64,000 bases of DNA. Source: Ixodes scapularis. Lineage: Eukaryota > Arthropoda > Arachnida > Ixodida > Ixodidae. The notes beneath the pieces were generated by a model. That model saw nothing but the letters and a program-made list of their open reading frames with translations, made no database searches and was not told where the DNA came from. The stretch spans positions 30,651,152 through 30,715,151 of the forward strand of contig NW_024609880.1 of NCBI RefSeq assembly GCF_016920785.2. Direction: 5' to 3'. The stretch's first letter is position 1; the number at the start of each line of letters is the position of its first letter. A program made the position numbers and the translations under genes. Shown here one piece after another: positions 37,601-49,600 of this stretch.

Positions 37601-40600
37601 GTGAGGGGAGAGGGGTTGGTGGGTGTTCCGAGTTGTGTGGTGGGTAGGTTGGGATCAAAGAGGGGTTCCTATATGTGGCTTGCTTCGTTGGTGATGGGTG
37701 ATCTAGACCTAGGTCGGTGATAGGGTTTGGTGCGGCGTTTGTCATCATGCTCCTAGAGGAGAAGACCTCTTAGTTCTTGCGTCTGTTTTGTTGCGACCTC
37801 CAGTACTAGGTTACGGAGGTCCGACTGGACGTGCAGGATTTCTTGGCGTAGTTCAGTAGCTAAGGCGCGTATGTTTGTGTTCATCTCGTCCTGTACTTGA
37901 CGTTTGAACGTTTCGAATTCCTTCCTCATCTTTTGGAATTCTCGCGCCCAGAAGAATTCTGGTCTGGGTGTGGGCGGTGCGATGGAAGTAGGAGTGTTAT
38001 GGGATGTGTGTGTGCTTGTTATTTGGAGTGGAGCGGGTGGGCGGTTCGGGGGGACCTTAGAAGCCGGGGCGGCTATCTCCGCAAAGGACGGGGTCGGTTG
38101 GGGGGCTGTATTTTGGGTGTCAGGGTGTGGGGGGTTGGGAGGCGAGGGTCCTGTCCAGCTCACCTTACTTGTATGCGCGTCATAGCTGTCACGAGGTGAG
38201 CCTTCCGGAAGCTCGTCTCTTCGGTTTGTGGGGGAAGACCGTGAGCGGGTCCTTTACCTCGGGTTGGGGTAGTCCGTCTGATTCTTGGCCGACGCCGCTG
38301 CTTCTGCCGGTGTCAGGTCGGGGGCCTGTCATTGCGCAGTCTTAGGTTGTCCCGGTGGATCGCGGTCGGTTGCGTGGGCGGATCCTGTATCTCCTTCCAC
38401 CTGTCGTGGTGAGCCGGCTTTGAACGGTCCTGGCTGGTGGTTGGATCGACGCTTGTTGTGGGGGGGGTCGTATGCGGGCCGGGCATTTCGAGTCCGTGGA
38501 GGGATGATCCCCGGACCAGTGGATGCAGAAGGGCTTACATGCGTGTGGTTGGTCCCATGGGTTAGGTTAACCAGAGGTCCGACAGCGGCTGCGCTCAGGG
38601 TGGGGGCATACATCCACCCGATGGCCGACCTCGAGGCAGGCACCGCAGACTTGTTTCGGGCGGTGGGTGTAACAGCGATATTCTCCGCCGTCATAGCACC
38701 TGAAGCGAGGGACAGACTAACCCTCGAACGTCACAATAGCTGTGTTGGTGCGGCCCATCATGCGCGCAAACAAGATATCAGTCTCACGTGCATATAGGCC
38801 CTCCATGAGTTGGTCCGTCGTGGTTTGGGGGGAAATGCCCGAGATGACTCCCCGACACGAGTTGTCGGGTAGTGCCACGTAGGCTTGTACTTCAAATTGC
38901 CTGCCGTCGATGGTTATGCCAGGGATTTCTCGCGCTCGAATCGCGACGCTTTCATCGGGTGTGCTGACGATCGCAAGGTTTTGATCTTGCCGGATCCGTA
39001 TGGTGAGGCCCTTGCGTTCGGAAGGAGAGAATCGACAAGCCACGTTTATGGCACCGACGACCTGATCGGTCCTCCAAGCTCCTAGGTTCAGGCCCTCGCG
39101 CGGGCGAATAACAACTTTGATGTCGCTGGGAGGCAACGGCGGAAGGGGCTTGAGTTTTTTTGGGGGCGGGCGGGAGGTCTGTTTCGAAGGGCTGTGTGCC
39201 TTATTGGGTGGTTCTTGTTGGGTGCATGGTGGGCCTGGCGTGGCCTCGCGTTCCCGTTGTGCGAGAATCTGTTGTCTGCGGGCACGACGGCCTCGGTAGG
39301 TGAGCCAATCCTGCTGGTTGGAGGCAGTTTCAGGGTCGTCATGGTCCATGGCCGAAAACTCCGGGGCCAATTCTTCGTCCGGCTCGGCCAAGGAAAAGCG
39401 AGGGTCGGTTTGGTGACTAATTGGAGCTTCAGTAGCTGATGTCGGGTTCTTGGGTGAAAATTCGTAACGGACGGAGGCCGCAGCCGACGTGGGTCAGTGT
39501 AGGACGTCAAGCCTAGGAGTGGCGAGGCCCGGCGCAGCGCTGTAGCTGTTGCCGAGCGCTCCTGCGATCGGCGGTTTGTTAGGCGTAGCTGAATCGAGAG
39601 ATGGAGACTCGGCGAGGCGGACTCGGGGGCCAGGGCGTGCCTCGCTCCAGGCCAGGCGGGGGCCGGCGGCGCCGAGCGCCGGCTCGATGTTTATGCTCGG
39701 TTTGTCGGAGCTCAGGGAACGTCGACCGCTCTGCTCGGAGGTTGAAACAAAACTCCAGGCGAAGGAGCTATGAAAATAGAATGGAGTATTTTTGAGATCG
39801 AGGGCTGCAGGAGGAGTAGAGCAGGTAGCTGTGGAAGTCGGTGGGTTTATGACGGACGAAGGTTTCAAGGAGGTCCTTGTCCCCTGATATGTGGAGGTCT
39901 AGGAAAGTCACAGATTGCGAGACTGATGATGTGAATTTTAGAGAAGGGTGCGCTTCCGAGAGGCTCTGAACGAAGTTGGCGACGGTGCTGGGGGATCCAA
40001 ATCCAAATATGTCGTCGATGTAGCGGCCGTAGAGATCGGGATGCGGATCGGGGAGGGAATCAAAGTGGGCCATTTCCACATACCCCACAAAGAGGTTAGC
40101 GAAAGAAGGGCCCATCTTTGTGCTCATTGCAACCCCACATTTCTGACGGAAGAAAGAGCCGTCGAACTGGAAGGTGTTTAGGCTTAGTTGCAGCTCCGCA
40201 AGGCGGATAATGATGTGAGAGGCAGGGTCCAGATTTTGCCTCCGATTAAGAAAATGTTGCAGTGCCAGAAAGGCCATCCTAGTGGGGAATGACGGGTGTT
40301 AAGGGGGGGGGGGGGGGGGGGGGTAACATTCACGGTGAAGAGAACGGTGTCGGAGTTAGGCGCCACGTGAATGTATGAAGTTGTTAAAAAAAATGCGTAA
40401 TGTTTTTTTGTTTTTTTTTATATATATAGCTAGGCAAGGTTTGCACGATAGGTTGCAGGATAGAGTCCACAAAATCGGATATGTAGAGGCAGTAGGGTAA
40501 GAGATGGCAGAAACAATGGTGCGACCCGGGGTGCCGACCTTGTGTATTTTCGGCAAAAGGTAGAAAGATGAGGGTTGGGGATGATTCACTATAAGGCGGC

Positions 40601-43600
40601 GGGTGGGAGAGGACAACGCCTGGGTGTCATTAGCACGTTCAACTGTGGATTTAATTAATTCTTTAACTGGCCGGAGGGGTCAGACGGAAGGGGTTCGTAG
40701 AAGTTGGAAACAGAAAGTTGGCGATGGACTTCCTCCCTATATAGGTCTTCCCGCCAGACCACTATCGCACCATCTTTATCGGTCGGTTTGATCACTATGT
40801 CATTACGTTTTTGGAGGGAGCGGAAGGCAGTTTCTTGTTCACGGTTGATGCTGGGAGTGAAGGACACCAGAGACGGAGATAACTGTTGTAGGATGGATGC
40901 GGCAAGCGCGGATGCTATCGTCTCTCTCAGGGCGCTTCGACGCTAAGGGAGTCCAGATCAGGCACGTAGCCAGGGAGGGGGGGGGGGGGGGGGGGGGGGG
41001 GAAGGGGCCCATGGGGCCCGGGCCCCCCCCCCCCCCCCACCCACCCCCCCCCCCCGAAATCTTCCGTTTTGCTGGGACCTCCTCTCCCCCCTCTCCCTCA
41101 TATAGCGTATTGTCATGGGCGGGCCCCCCCCCCCCCCCCAGTTAAGTATTTAGGAGTCATGCTTATTAATTAAGGTGTTTTCTTTTGGTTAGGAAAGTTT
41201 ATCTTTCCAGAGTTGCGTCGGCATTGTGTTTTTTTAGCTTTCTACGTTTGGGTCGGCGGGGCCAGAGCGGCCGCGACGCGGGAGCGGTCCCCCCGCCGGT
41301 CGTTAAGAAGCGTCTCGGGTTTCGGAAGTCTGCTCGGACCGGGACCGAAAGAGCCCGCGCTGGAAGATGCTTGTGGCTTATAGCCGAATGTTCGTGTATG
41401 CAGAGGGTTTTGCCGCTTTGTATAAAATTGTCGCTTTTTGCCCGATGCAATAACTTAGCGGTTGGCGCCAGTCAGGCTGGGAAAATTGCAGAGAACAACT
41501 CTACGAGGAATTTAGGTTTGACCGTTAGGGCGCCAGGATGACAGCTCGCCGACCATTGGAGAACAGTGTACCACGTGTGAGTGGCGGAATTTGAAGAGAT
41601 TGGTCGGTTCCTGAGGGGAAAGGAGGGCCCTACGGACCTACAAAAAGAGCGCGGAGAGGATTTTGAGGGATTTGGACTTTGGATTTGATGGAGAGAAATT
41701 GGGGACGGGGGTCGAGTCTTTAGGCGAGGCAGGATGATTTCCCAAGTTGGGACTTGTAACTAGAGTGTAAATAAATGCACATAGTTCTATTCAAGCAGTG
41801 AGTCGACCCGTCACTCAGCGACGTTCGTGCAACCACGCTCCAGACCATCGAAGCGGAACCTGCCTCCCACACCACCGGGAGGACTTTAACTGGCGCAGTC
41901 GACAGGATGGTGGCGCGATTTCCGGTGAGACGACGTGGCGGCAACCTGCGGGCACGTATGTGAGCTTCGGCTCAACGGTGGACGAGGCAGCATCCCTGTG
42001 AGAAGCCTCGTGGGCTCCGGCCCGAAGTGACCAAGACGGCATCTACGTGAGAGGTCTTGGGGGTTTCGACCCGACGTCAACGGTGGACGAGGCAACATCC
42101 ACGTGAGAAGCCTCGTGGGCTCCGGCCCGAAGTGACCAAGACGGCATCTACGTGAGAGGTCTTGGGGGTTTCGACCCGACGTCAACGGTGGACGAGGCAA
42201 CATCCACGTGAGAAGCCTCGTGGGCTCCGGCCCGAAGTGACCAGGACGATATCCACGTGAGAGGTCCTGGTGGGTTTCGACCCGAAGAGAAGAAGGCGAC
42301 ATCCCCGTGAGAGGCCTCGTGGGTTTCGACCCGATGTGAACAAGGCGACATCCTCGTGAGAGGCCCTGTGGGTTACGACCCGAAGAGAACGAGTGCACGG
42401 AGCAACATCCACGCGAGAAGCTTCGTGGGTTACGGCCCAAAATACAGCGACGACGCAGCATCGTCTACGTGAGAGGTTGCGTGGTGTTGCGACCCGAAGA
42501 GCGGACCAGCCGGGCCCGAACCCAAGACCGACTCCGGTGGGTGACGTCCAGCGACACCGGAGAGTCATCGACTCAGGAGCGGCGCACTGACACAGGTGGG
42601 ACTCATTTCTGTTTCCTCCGGGTTTCGCATGTCAGTGGTGTCGCGGTCGACGACTAAAGGAGCTCGAGTTATAATGAGCGAGAACGGGGATTAGAGCCCG
42701 GCGATGTTGGACGACGTATTAAAAGGGGGAGGGAGTGAAAGAGAGAACGCTCTCCAGCTAAAAATTGCATCTTTAAGACTCAAACTCAAGATAGCCAAAT
42801 TTTACGCTAATCAGGACGAGGAGAATTGGCGCCGCGGTGGGAAAGATGAAGGCCAGGTTGGAGCGAACGGAAAATCTGAGGCGGTCGTCAAGACGGGCGA
42901 ACAACACCTAGTGGAGTGGGAAAGTCTCCTGCTGCCGTGGACGACATGCCCGGAACAGGTGAACATCGAGGCCCGCTGCAAAAGCGTGAGCGATGGTGAC
43001 AGCGGTGAAGGGAGTGAGGGCGACAACGCGTTTGAGCTAAAAATTGCAGCTCTAAAAGCCAGGCTCGAGATCGCCCAATTTAATCTGAAGCAGGCAGAAG
43101 AGAAGTCGCGCCGCGGTAGGAAAGACGAGGGCCGGGTCGGAGCGGGCGGCGCATCCGATGCGGTTGTCATAACGGACAACGGACACTCCAAACCCACCGA
43201 GAAGATAGACGCGGACAGCGATGACTGCGGCGACATCGAGGTCGAGCCGGCGGTCCGGACGGTCAAGGGGCACCAGAAGCCCACCGGGAAAACGGACGAC
43301 GACGACGGGTTACCCGAAATGTTGAACGAGCGGCAGAAGCTTGAAAATCCGGAAGAAGACCGCGAGGAGAACGCATACGGCGATGACTGCGGCTGCCGCG
43401 AGGTGAAGCCCGTTAATAGGAGAGCTGACGCGGACGAGGCAGATGCACCCGCCGGTGATCCGGTGACGCAAGGAGGCGAGAGCGAGAGCGGGAGCGATGG
43501 TGACGGCGGCGACGAGGGGACGAGCCCGGTCGGCGACATCGAGCGCCGGGATCCAGGGAACCCCGGCGCACCGGTCACCGCAGCACTGGGCAGGCAAGGG

Positions 43601-46600
43601 CCGTCCCAGGCTGGGAGGAAACGGCTGCGCAAGAAGCGCATCGCCAGGTCGGAGTCGGCGGTCAACAAGGACTCCGGGTCCAACCCTGCATCCGCTCCGG
43701 GCTACGACAAGGACGGTCATGCAGAGGATGTGAACGACGGCGAGAGGACGGCGAAGAGAGCCTTGATTCCTCCGATCCAGGCGTCGAGACGGAAGCTCCG
43801 ACTGCGGAGAGGCGCCGACTTCGGGACCAGGGCCGTGTCGTCGCCGAAGGTCAGGCCGGTGGTGCATCGCAGGGCGACGCCCAGGGACAAGGTTGCGTCG
43901 CGCTACTCCAGAAGGGGGAGTCTGGACGCAAAGTGCTGCGGGGGCGAAAAAAGCCAAATGAACACGGAGGAGACGAGGAAGCCACACCGGTCGGTGCCCA
44001 GAGCTCGCACGCGTGAACAGCAGACTTCAGGTTTGGGCTCGGGATCGGCGGGTGTTGCGGAAGCGACTGACTGCGAGCCGCCTCAGGCAGTCCTCAGAAC
44101 GTCTTTAACGGCGACGAGATGGACGACCAAACGGCCACGATTAGGGGGGTAGCTAGCCAGGCTACTAGGTTTTTATTTCACTTTTAGTCTACATTTATGT
44201 CACGGCCCCCCTGATTCATTGTTCTTTTGGCCTTCGGTTGGCCCCTCGGTATATTATATTCTACGAAATATATATTTTTTGTGTTTGGTTTTTATTCTCT
44301 GCGGGGAAGTTTGAGTGTCCCCACGTAATTGAAACGTGTTTGGTAGCTTTAGCGTTGGTAAGCATGTTGCGGCTAGACCTGCAGGCATGATTAGGGCGTG
44401 GTCATTATGCCACAGTTTTGAGAGCTCCCACCACTGATTTTGCGGGACCCTGGAATGTACAGGAGTGGGTCCAACTTGTGTGTGATCGTGAGTGGCAGTT
44501 TGACTTTGAACATTACAGCTATCACGGCAATTTTTCTTTTGTGTGCCCATTCTGGTGTGTGTTGGACGTTTTGCCTGCGGCAGCCGTTTTAGTGTTTCTG
44601 GTTTTGGAATTGTAACCATTTTCTTACTTTTATCGGTGCCGTTTGATTGTGTTCACATTTACGGATGATCAGTTGGTGAACTTTTAGAGCGTGATGTTGA
44701 CGTTGTTGCTTTTGGTTAACTGTGGACCAAGTAGTTGGTTCGAATATTTGCCAGTGCGATATTCGGGGAAGGAATTTATGTTGCGCTTACATCAAGTGTC
44801 AACGCAACAGTCTTGGTGGGGAGGAGTTAAGTATTTAGGAGTCATGCTTATTAATTAAGGTGTTTTCTTTTGGTTAGGAAAGTTTATCTTTCCAGAGTTG
44901 CGTCGGCATTGTGTTTTTTTAGCTTTCTACGTTTGGGTCGGCGGGGCCAGAGCGGCCGCGACGCGGGAGCGGTCCCCCCGCCGGTCGTTAGGAAGCGTCT
45001 CGGGTTTCGGAAGTCTGCTCGGACCGGGACCGAAAGAGCCCGCGCTGGAAGATGCTTGTGGCTTATAGCCGAATGTTCGTGTATGCAGAGGGTTTTGCCG
45101 CTTTGTATAAAATTGTCGCTTTTTGCCCGATGCAATAACTTAGCGGTTGGCGCCAGTCAGGCTGGGAAAATTGCAGAGAACAACTCTACGAGGAATTTAG
45201 GTTTGACCGTTAGGGCGCCAGGATGACAGCTCGCCGACCATTGGAGAACAGTGTACCACGTGTGAGTGGCGGAATTTGAAGAGATTGGTCGGTTCCTGAG
45301 GGGAAAGGAGGGCCCTACGGACCTACAAAAAGAGCGCGGAGAGGATTTTGAGGGATTCGGACTTTGGATTTGATGGAGAGAAATTGGGGACGGGGGTCGA
45401 GACTTTAGGCGAGGCAGGATGATTTCCCAAGTTGGGACTTGTAACTAGAGTGTAAATAAATGCACATAGTTCTATTCAAGCAGTGACTCGACCCGTCACT
45501 CAGCGACGTTCGTGCCACCACGCTCCAGACCATCGAAGCGGAACCTGCCTCCCACACCACCGGGAGGACTTTAACTCCCCCCGAAACAAAATCCTGGCTA
45601 CGTGCCTGGTCCAGATACTAGGCTTGGTGTTGATAAGTTCGAAAATTCTGCGTGTAAACCCAGAAGCAGAAGGTTCTTTAGAGAAGTGAGCATCCAGAAG
45701 AAGGCGTCAGAAGACTGCTCGGATTCCGCGTGAAGAAGTGAAAAGGGTCAGGAGACCTTCGGAGGTTAGGAACGAAAGAAAGACCTTTGGAAAACAAAAA
45801 GCGCTCAGGTAAAGCAAGATGTAGGTCGTCCGAAATGGTCACCACTGGATGTTCGCAGGATTCAAAGGCTCATGCAAACCTTGATGAAGGAAAGGGCGAA
45901 GTTTGTTGGATTTTGTCATTTGCAGGCCCAAATAGAGAAAAGCATTCAGTGCCCGGATCTTATCAGGGATGATGCGGGAGTTTGTACGGAACGGAGGACT
46001 TTCGAAGCCTTCCAGGGTGTCCCTAGTGCGTGCAAGCTTATCACGGAGCTCAGCGTAGTGGTTCAGGTGAAATTTTAGATGCGCCTTTATTACCCGGAAA
46101 GCTGCTTTGTCGAGGATAGGTTCAAGTTGTTTTTCAGGGGTGGGTCATGGAGGTGTAAACCGGTGCGAAGTCGGAAGTCCTTGGGGATGATTCTATGTCT
46201 GAGACAACGCTTTAGGAACGCAGCATGGCTAGAAGTTTTTTTGTGTTTTTGAGGGTGAGCCTGAACGCTTTGAGCGCGGGATAAAACTGGGCGTGTGGAG
46301 TTTCATGGAAACCGGAAAGTGGATTGTTTAGTAGTAGGATAGAGTTCAGGAAACGAATAAACAAGGAACGAAGGGAGTTGACACTTACGTTGTACGAAGA
46401 CATGGAGGTGGCAAGATATTAGGAAGTATCCAAGAAAATGGGGGCGCTGCCGAGCACAATGAGCTTAAACACAAAATCGCAAATATATGGTTGCGTGAAT
46501 CGAAAAAAGACGTGGACAGGAAGGTATACACGACGTTTCGGGCGGACGCCCTTTTTCAAGAGATGGACGCGATAAACGGCAAGGAACAAGTAAGGGTCGT

Positions 46601-49600
46601 ACACATCACAAAAATAGGGGTAGGTGCATTGGCCGAGAGGGAGGGGAAGACGAAACCGTTTAAACGACGGAGTGCAACTTCTTCGCTTCTCATCTAATGC
46701 AGTAAATACAAAAAAAAGCCGGGACGCGCAAGTGACACGGTTCCTTCCTTAGTTCCTTCCCTATAGGACAACATAGTTTAGAAAATAGTGCACAGTTTAT
46801 TACTTGCTGAGTGGTTCCCTGCACGTTTTAGTCACCATTGTCGCCTGCACTGTAATACAGATGAGTATCACTGTCATAGGTTTGAGGTAGCTGGTCCGAC
46901 ACAAATCCTGAAGTGTCAGCCGGAGCAGCCCGCCGATCAACCGGAGTGATGTTTCCCCCTTCGACACGTGAATCCTGGTCACGAGCACCTTCGTCGGCAC
47001 TCTCATTGTCCCAGTCGTGGGCGTCGTTCATGACGGGCGTGATAGTGTTTTAGGCGCACCACGTTTACAATGTCCCTTTTCTTTCCATTTCGGTCTTCAA
47101 TCTCCCAGTTGTTTTCCGCAGTTTGTTGAATGAGCCGATAAGGTCCGTGGCATCGATGCAGAAGTTTAGTTGTTCGATTCTTCGCCCTTGTTGGCGACCT
47201 TACGTAGACCAAGTCACCGGGCTGGAAAGTCTGCTTACGCCGCCTGCTGTCGTAGCGGTTTTGTTCTTTTTTTTGCCTTAGTTGCCCTTACACGTGCATC
47301 AACAACCTATAGGGCAAGTTTCAAGTTACGTTGAATAGTGAAAACATCAAGATGGGCATCCTCAACCATTGGAGGTTCACTGCGACGTCCACCGGTAGGG
47401 TAGGTTCGCAACCATTAAGCAAGAACGGGGTGTACCCCGTGGTCTCGTGTACCGATGATTTGTACGCGAAGAGTACATAAGGTAGGAATTCATCGCAGTC
47501 ACTGTGGTTTGACGACACATACATGTTAATCATGCATCAGCCAGCGTCCGATTAAATTGTCCACACAAGCCGTCGTTGGTCTGCGGATGATACGCCATCG
47601 TGGTGACGTGGTATGCCCCCGACAGCCTGAACACCTCTTCAGTCAGGTTTGCAACGAAGTGCTAACCCTAGTCAGTGATCAGAGTATCGGGAGCCCCGTG
47701 ACGCAACACGACAACCTCGATGAAGCCTTTTGCGGTGTCACCGGCCGTAGCCGTGTGCATACCATAGCCCCGACAGTCCGTCATCACCAAAATGTACCGA
47801 TTCCCGCTCTTGCTTTTCTTGAAGGGGCCCAAGAAATCCCTTCCCAACTGGCGGAAAGGACGACCGATCGGAGGGATGGGCTGAACTAATCCTGCCGGCC
47901 CCTGCGGGGGTGCCCTTCTTGCTTGACAGTCCGCGCATGACATGACGTAATGCGCCACATCCGCAAACATTCGGGGCCAATAGTACCGACTGAGTACTCT
48001 CTCCCATACTCGCCCCACTCCAAGGTGGCCCTCTGTAATATCATCATGACAGTACCGGAGAATTTCGGTACTAAGGTGCCTAGGGAGAGCGAAAACAAAC
48101 GCCTCCCCTTCGGTCCCTCTCTCTCGACGGTACAACACCCCATCTACAATCCGAAAGGCCCGTGCCGTTCTTCTCATTTTCTTGACTACGGGACCGTCCG
48201 GACATTCCAGATGATGCACTATTCCGCTCAAAAAACGAATATTCCCCTGTTCCCTCCGGATATTTGCTCGATCCGACATCAGTAGTGGTAGGAAGGTATC
48301 TTTACTATAGCTGGTGCCAGTTCGTCAGGCAAACGCGAGAGCGTGTTCGCATTGCCATTCATATCGTTTGCTAGACACATTGTCCAGGGCGATGTCGGAG
48401 GCCGATGTCAAACTCCTGCAGCATAAGCGACCAGCGGATCAAACGCCGTTCTGATTTTTTACATTCATCAGCCAAGCAGGGCTGGCTTGATCGGTTACTA
48501 CGGTGAATGGGCCACCAAAAATGTACGGACGAAATTGGAGACATGCGTATACTACAGCAAAACATTCCTTTTCCGTAGTGCCATATTTCATTTACGCTTT
48601 ATGGAGATGTCGGCTTGCATAAGCCACGACTCTCTCTTGTGAGTCATCCTTCTGAACAAGCGCCGCGCCAATGCCGTAGTCTTACACTTAAATGTTACAC
48701 TTTAATTTTGGAATATCGTAGGTATTCTATAAAAAGTATGTTACCCCCTTGTGCCAAACTCTTAATTTATAATGCATTGTTCAATTCTCGTACATCCTAG
48801 TGTCACCTAGTGTAGGCAACTACGACCAGTACAAACCTTAATAAGCTTTTTTTTTTTAAATGGTGAAGAAAGCTGTCCGAGTTGTAGCCAATGCGTCGTA
48901 TTACGCACACACTGATCTTCGTTTTTGTAAGCATAAAAACATTAAAATACCAGATTATTACAAATATAAGCTTGCGACGGTATATGCGGCATCTCTGAAA
49001 TGTTTTAACCACCCATTACTGCGTTTTTTTAGACTAAATGTTAAAAATATGGTATATAGGGTACCTAGTGCCGATTCCTTAAGAGTACCTCGTCCTAGAA
49101 CAAGCCATGGGCGTCAAATGGTACAGTATACACTGCCAACCGTACTAAACTTTTTTAAAAGGCTAAAATGTTTGTATTGATGGACTTAACGAGAAAGCAA
49201 TACGCAAAACGCGCACCTCTAATTTTAAACTTTTTTGTCCTACATGGCACTGCCTGTTTCTTTCCGTCTTTAAAATGTTGTGTTGACATTTTCCCGCCTG
49301 CCGATCTGCCGTTAGGGGGCGGGGGCTTCGTCAAGCTGCACCCTTTCGCAGCTTTTTCCCCTGTCTCTGTCACCCCTATGTAAGATGGGAGTAAATAAAT
49401 GAATTGAACTCATGCGTCTGTGTGAATCTCGCTTTTTTTGGGCGGGTCGAATTGACTGAGAAGAGGGGCGTTATTTAGCTTAGACTTTAAAGTGAACATT
49501 GCCTGGTCACATTCTTCGCTCCACAAGAAGGTGGCATGCTTCTTGGTGAGGTCGGTCAGATGTCGAGCCATTTTTGAAAAGTCTTCAATGAAGCAGCGGT

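Larger units (their letters stand above)
33842..39755 (-). mobile_element. Near full-length non-LTR retrotransposon with RNase H (I-like), inserted in the Penelope element
   Basis: 5.9 kb on the minus strand. A GC-rich 5' region runs from about 39755 to 39400. ORF1 follows (about 39391-37753, zinc knuckle), then ORF2 (37748-33877) with AP-type endonuclease, reverse transcriptase and RNase H. A short (ACC)n tail ends at 33842. CAGGCG is duplicated on both sides. The RNase H and the knuckle-bearing ORF1 fit the I group; the clade is an inference. Several frameshifts and one in-frame stop show decay. Confidence 0.87.
41140..45576 (+). mobile_element. Young non-autonomous Gypsy-type LTR retrotransposon
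   Basis: The LTRs of 752 bp (41140-41891, 44825-45576) begin AGTTAAG and end TTTAACT, and differ at only about five positions. The primer-binding site TGGCGCAGTCGACAGGAT at the LTR end matches the 3' end of a serine tRNA apart from one or two positions. A purine tract GGTGGGGAGG precedes the 3' LTR. Inside are a structured leader (41962-42495) and one frame (42704-44152), but no protease, reverse transcriptase or integrase, so it must rely on another element. It landed in the C-run of the MITE (CCCC on both sides). Confidence 0.92.
40959..45608. mobile_element. hAT-type MITE, split by an LTR retrotransposon
   Basis: It begins CAGGCACGTAGCCAGG and ends with the exact complement (16-bp inverted termini). 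The 8-bp duplication GTCCAGAT and CAG ends fit hAT. Without the LTR element it is only about 213 bp, mostly G-runs and C-runs, and codes nothing. Confidence 0.88.
31908..46740 (-). mobile_element. Penelope-like element with direct terminal repeats, split by nested insertions
   Basis: Direct repeats 46474-46740 and 31908-32179 bound the unit. Coding remnants lie in order on the minus strand: N-terminal region (about 46400-45617), reverse transcriptase (40950-39756), linker and GIY-YIG endonuclease (33841 to about 32932). The element was split by a hAT-type MITE (40959-45608), which contains an LTR element, and by a non-LTR element (33842-39755). Removing these by their target duplications brings the coding pieces side by side. 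Stops and frameshifts occur, so it is dead. Penelope-like elements normally move by reverse transcription using this GIY-YIG nuclease. Confidence 0.88.

Noticed and set aside
41962..42495. CRISPR-like or simple minisatellite reading of the repeat array
   Set aside because: Eukaryotic context inside an LTR element, variable linkers, and paired changes in the stems point to RNA structure instead of spacers or plain tandem repeats.
42811..43683. 290-codon minus-strand open frame opposite the 482-aa protein
   Set aside because: It is a shadow of the plus-strand frame in GC-rich sequence; no independent features.
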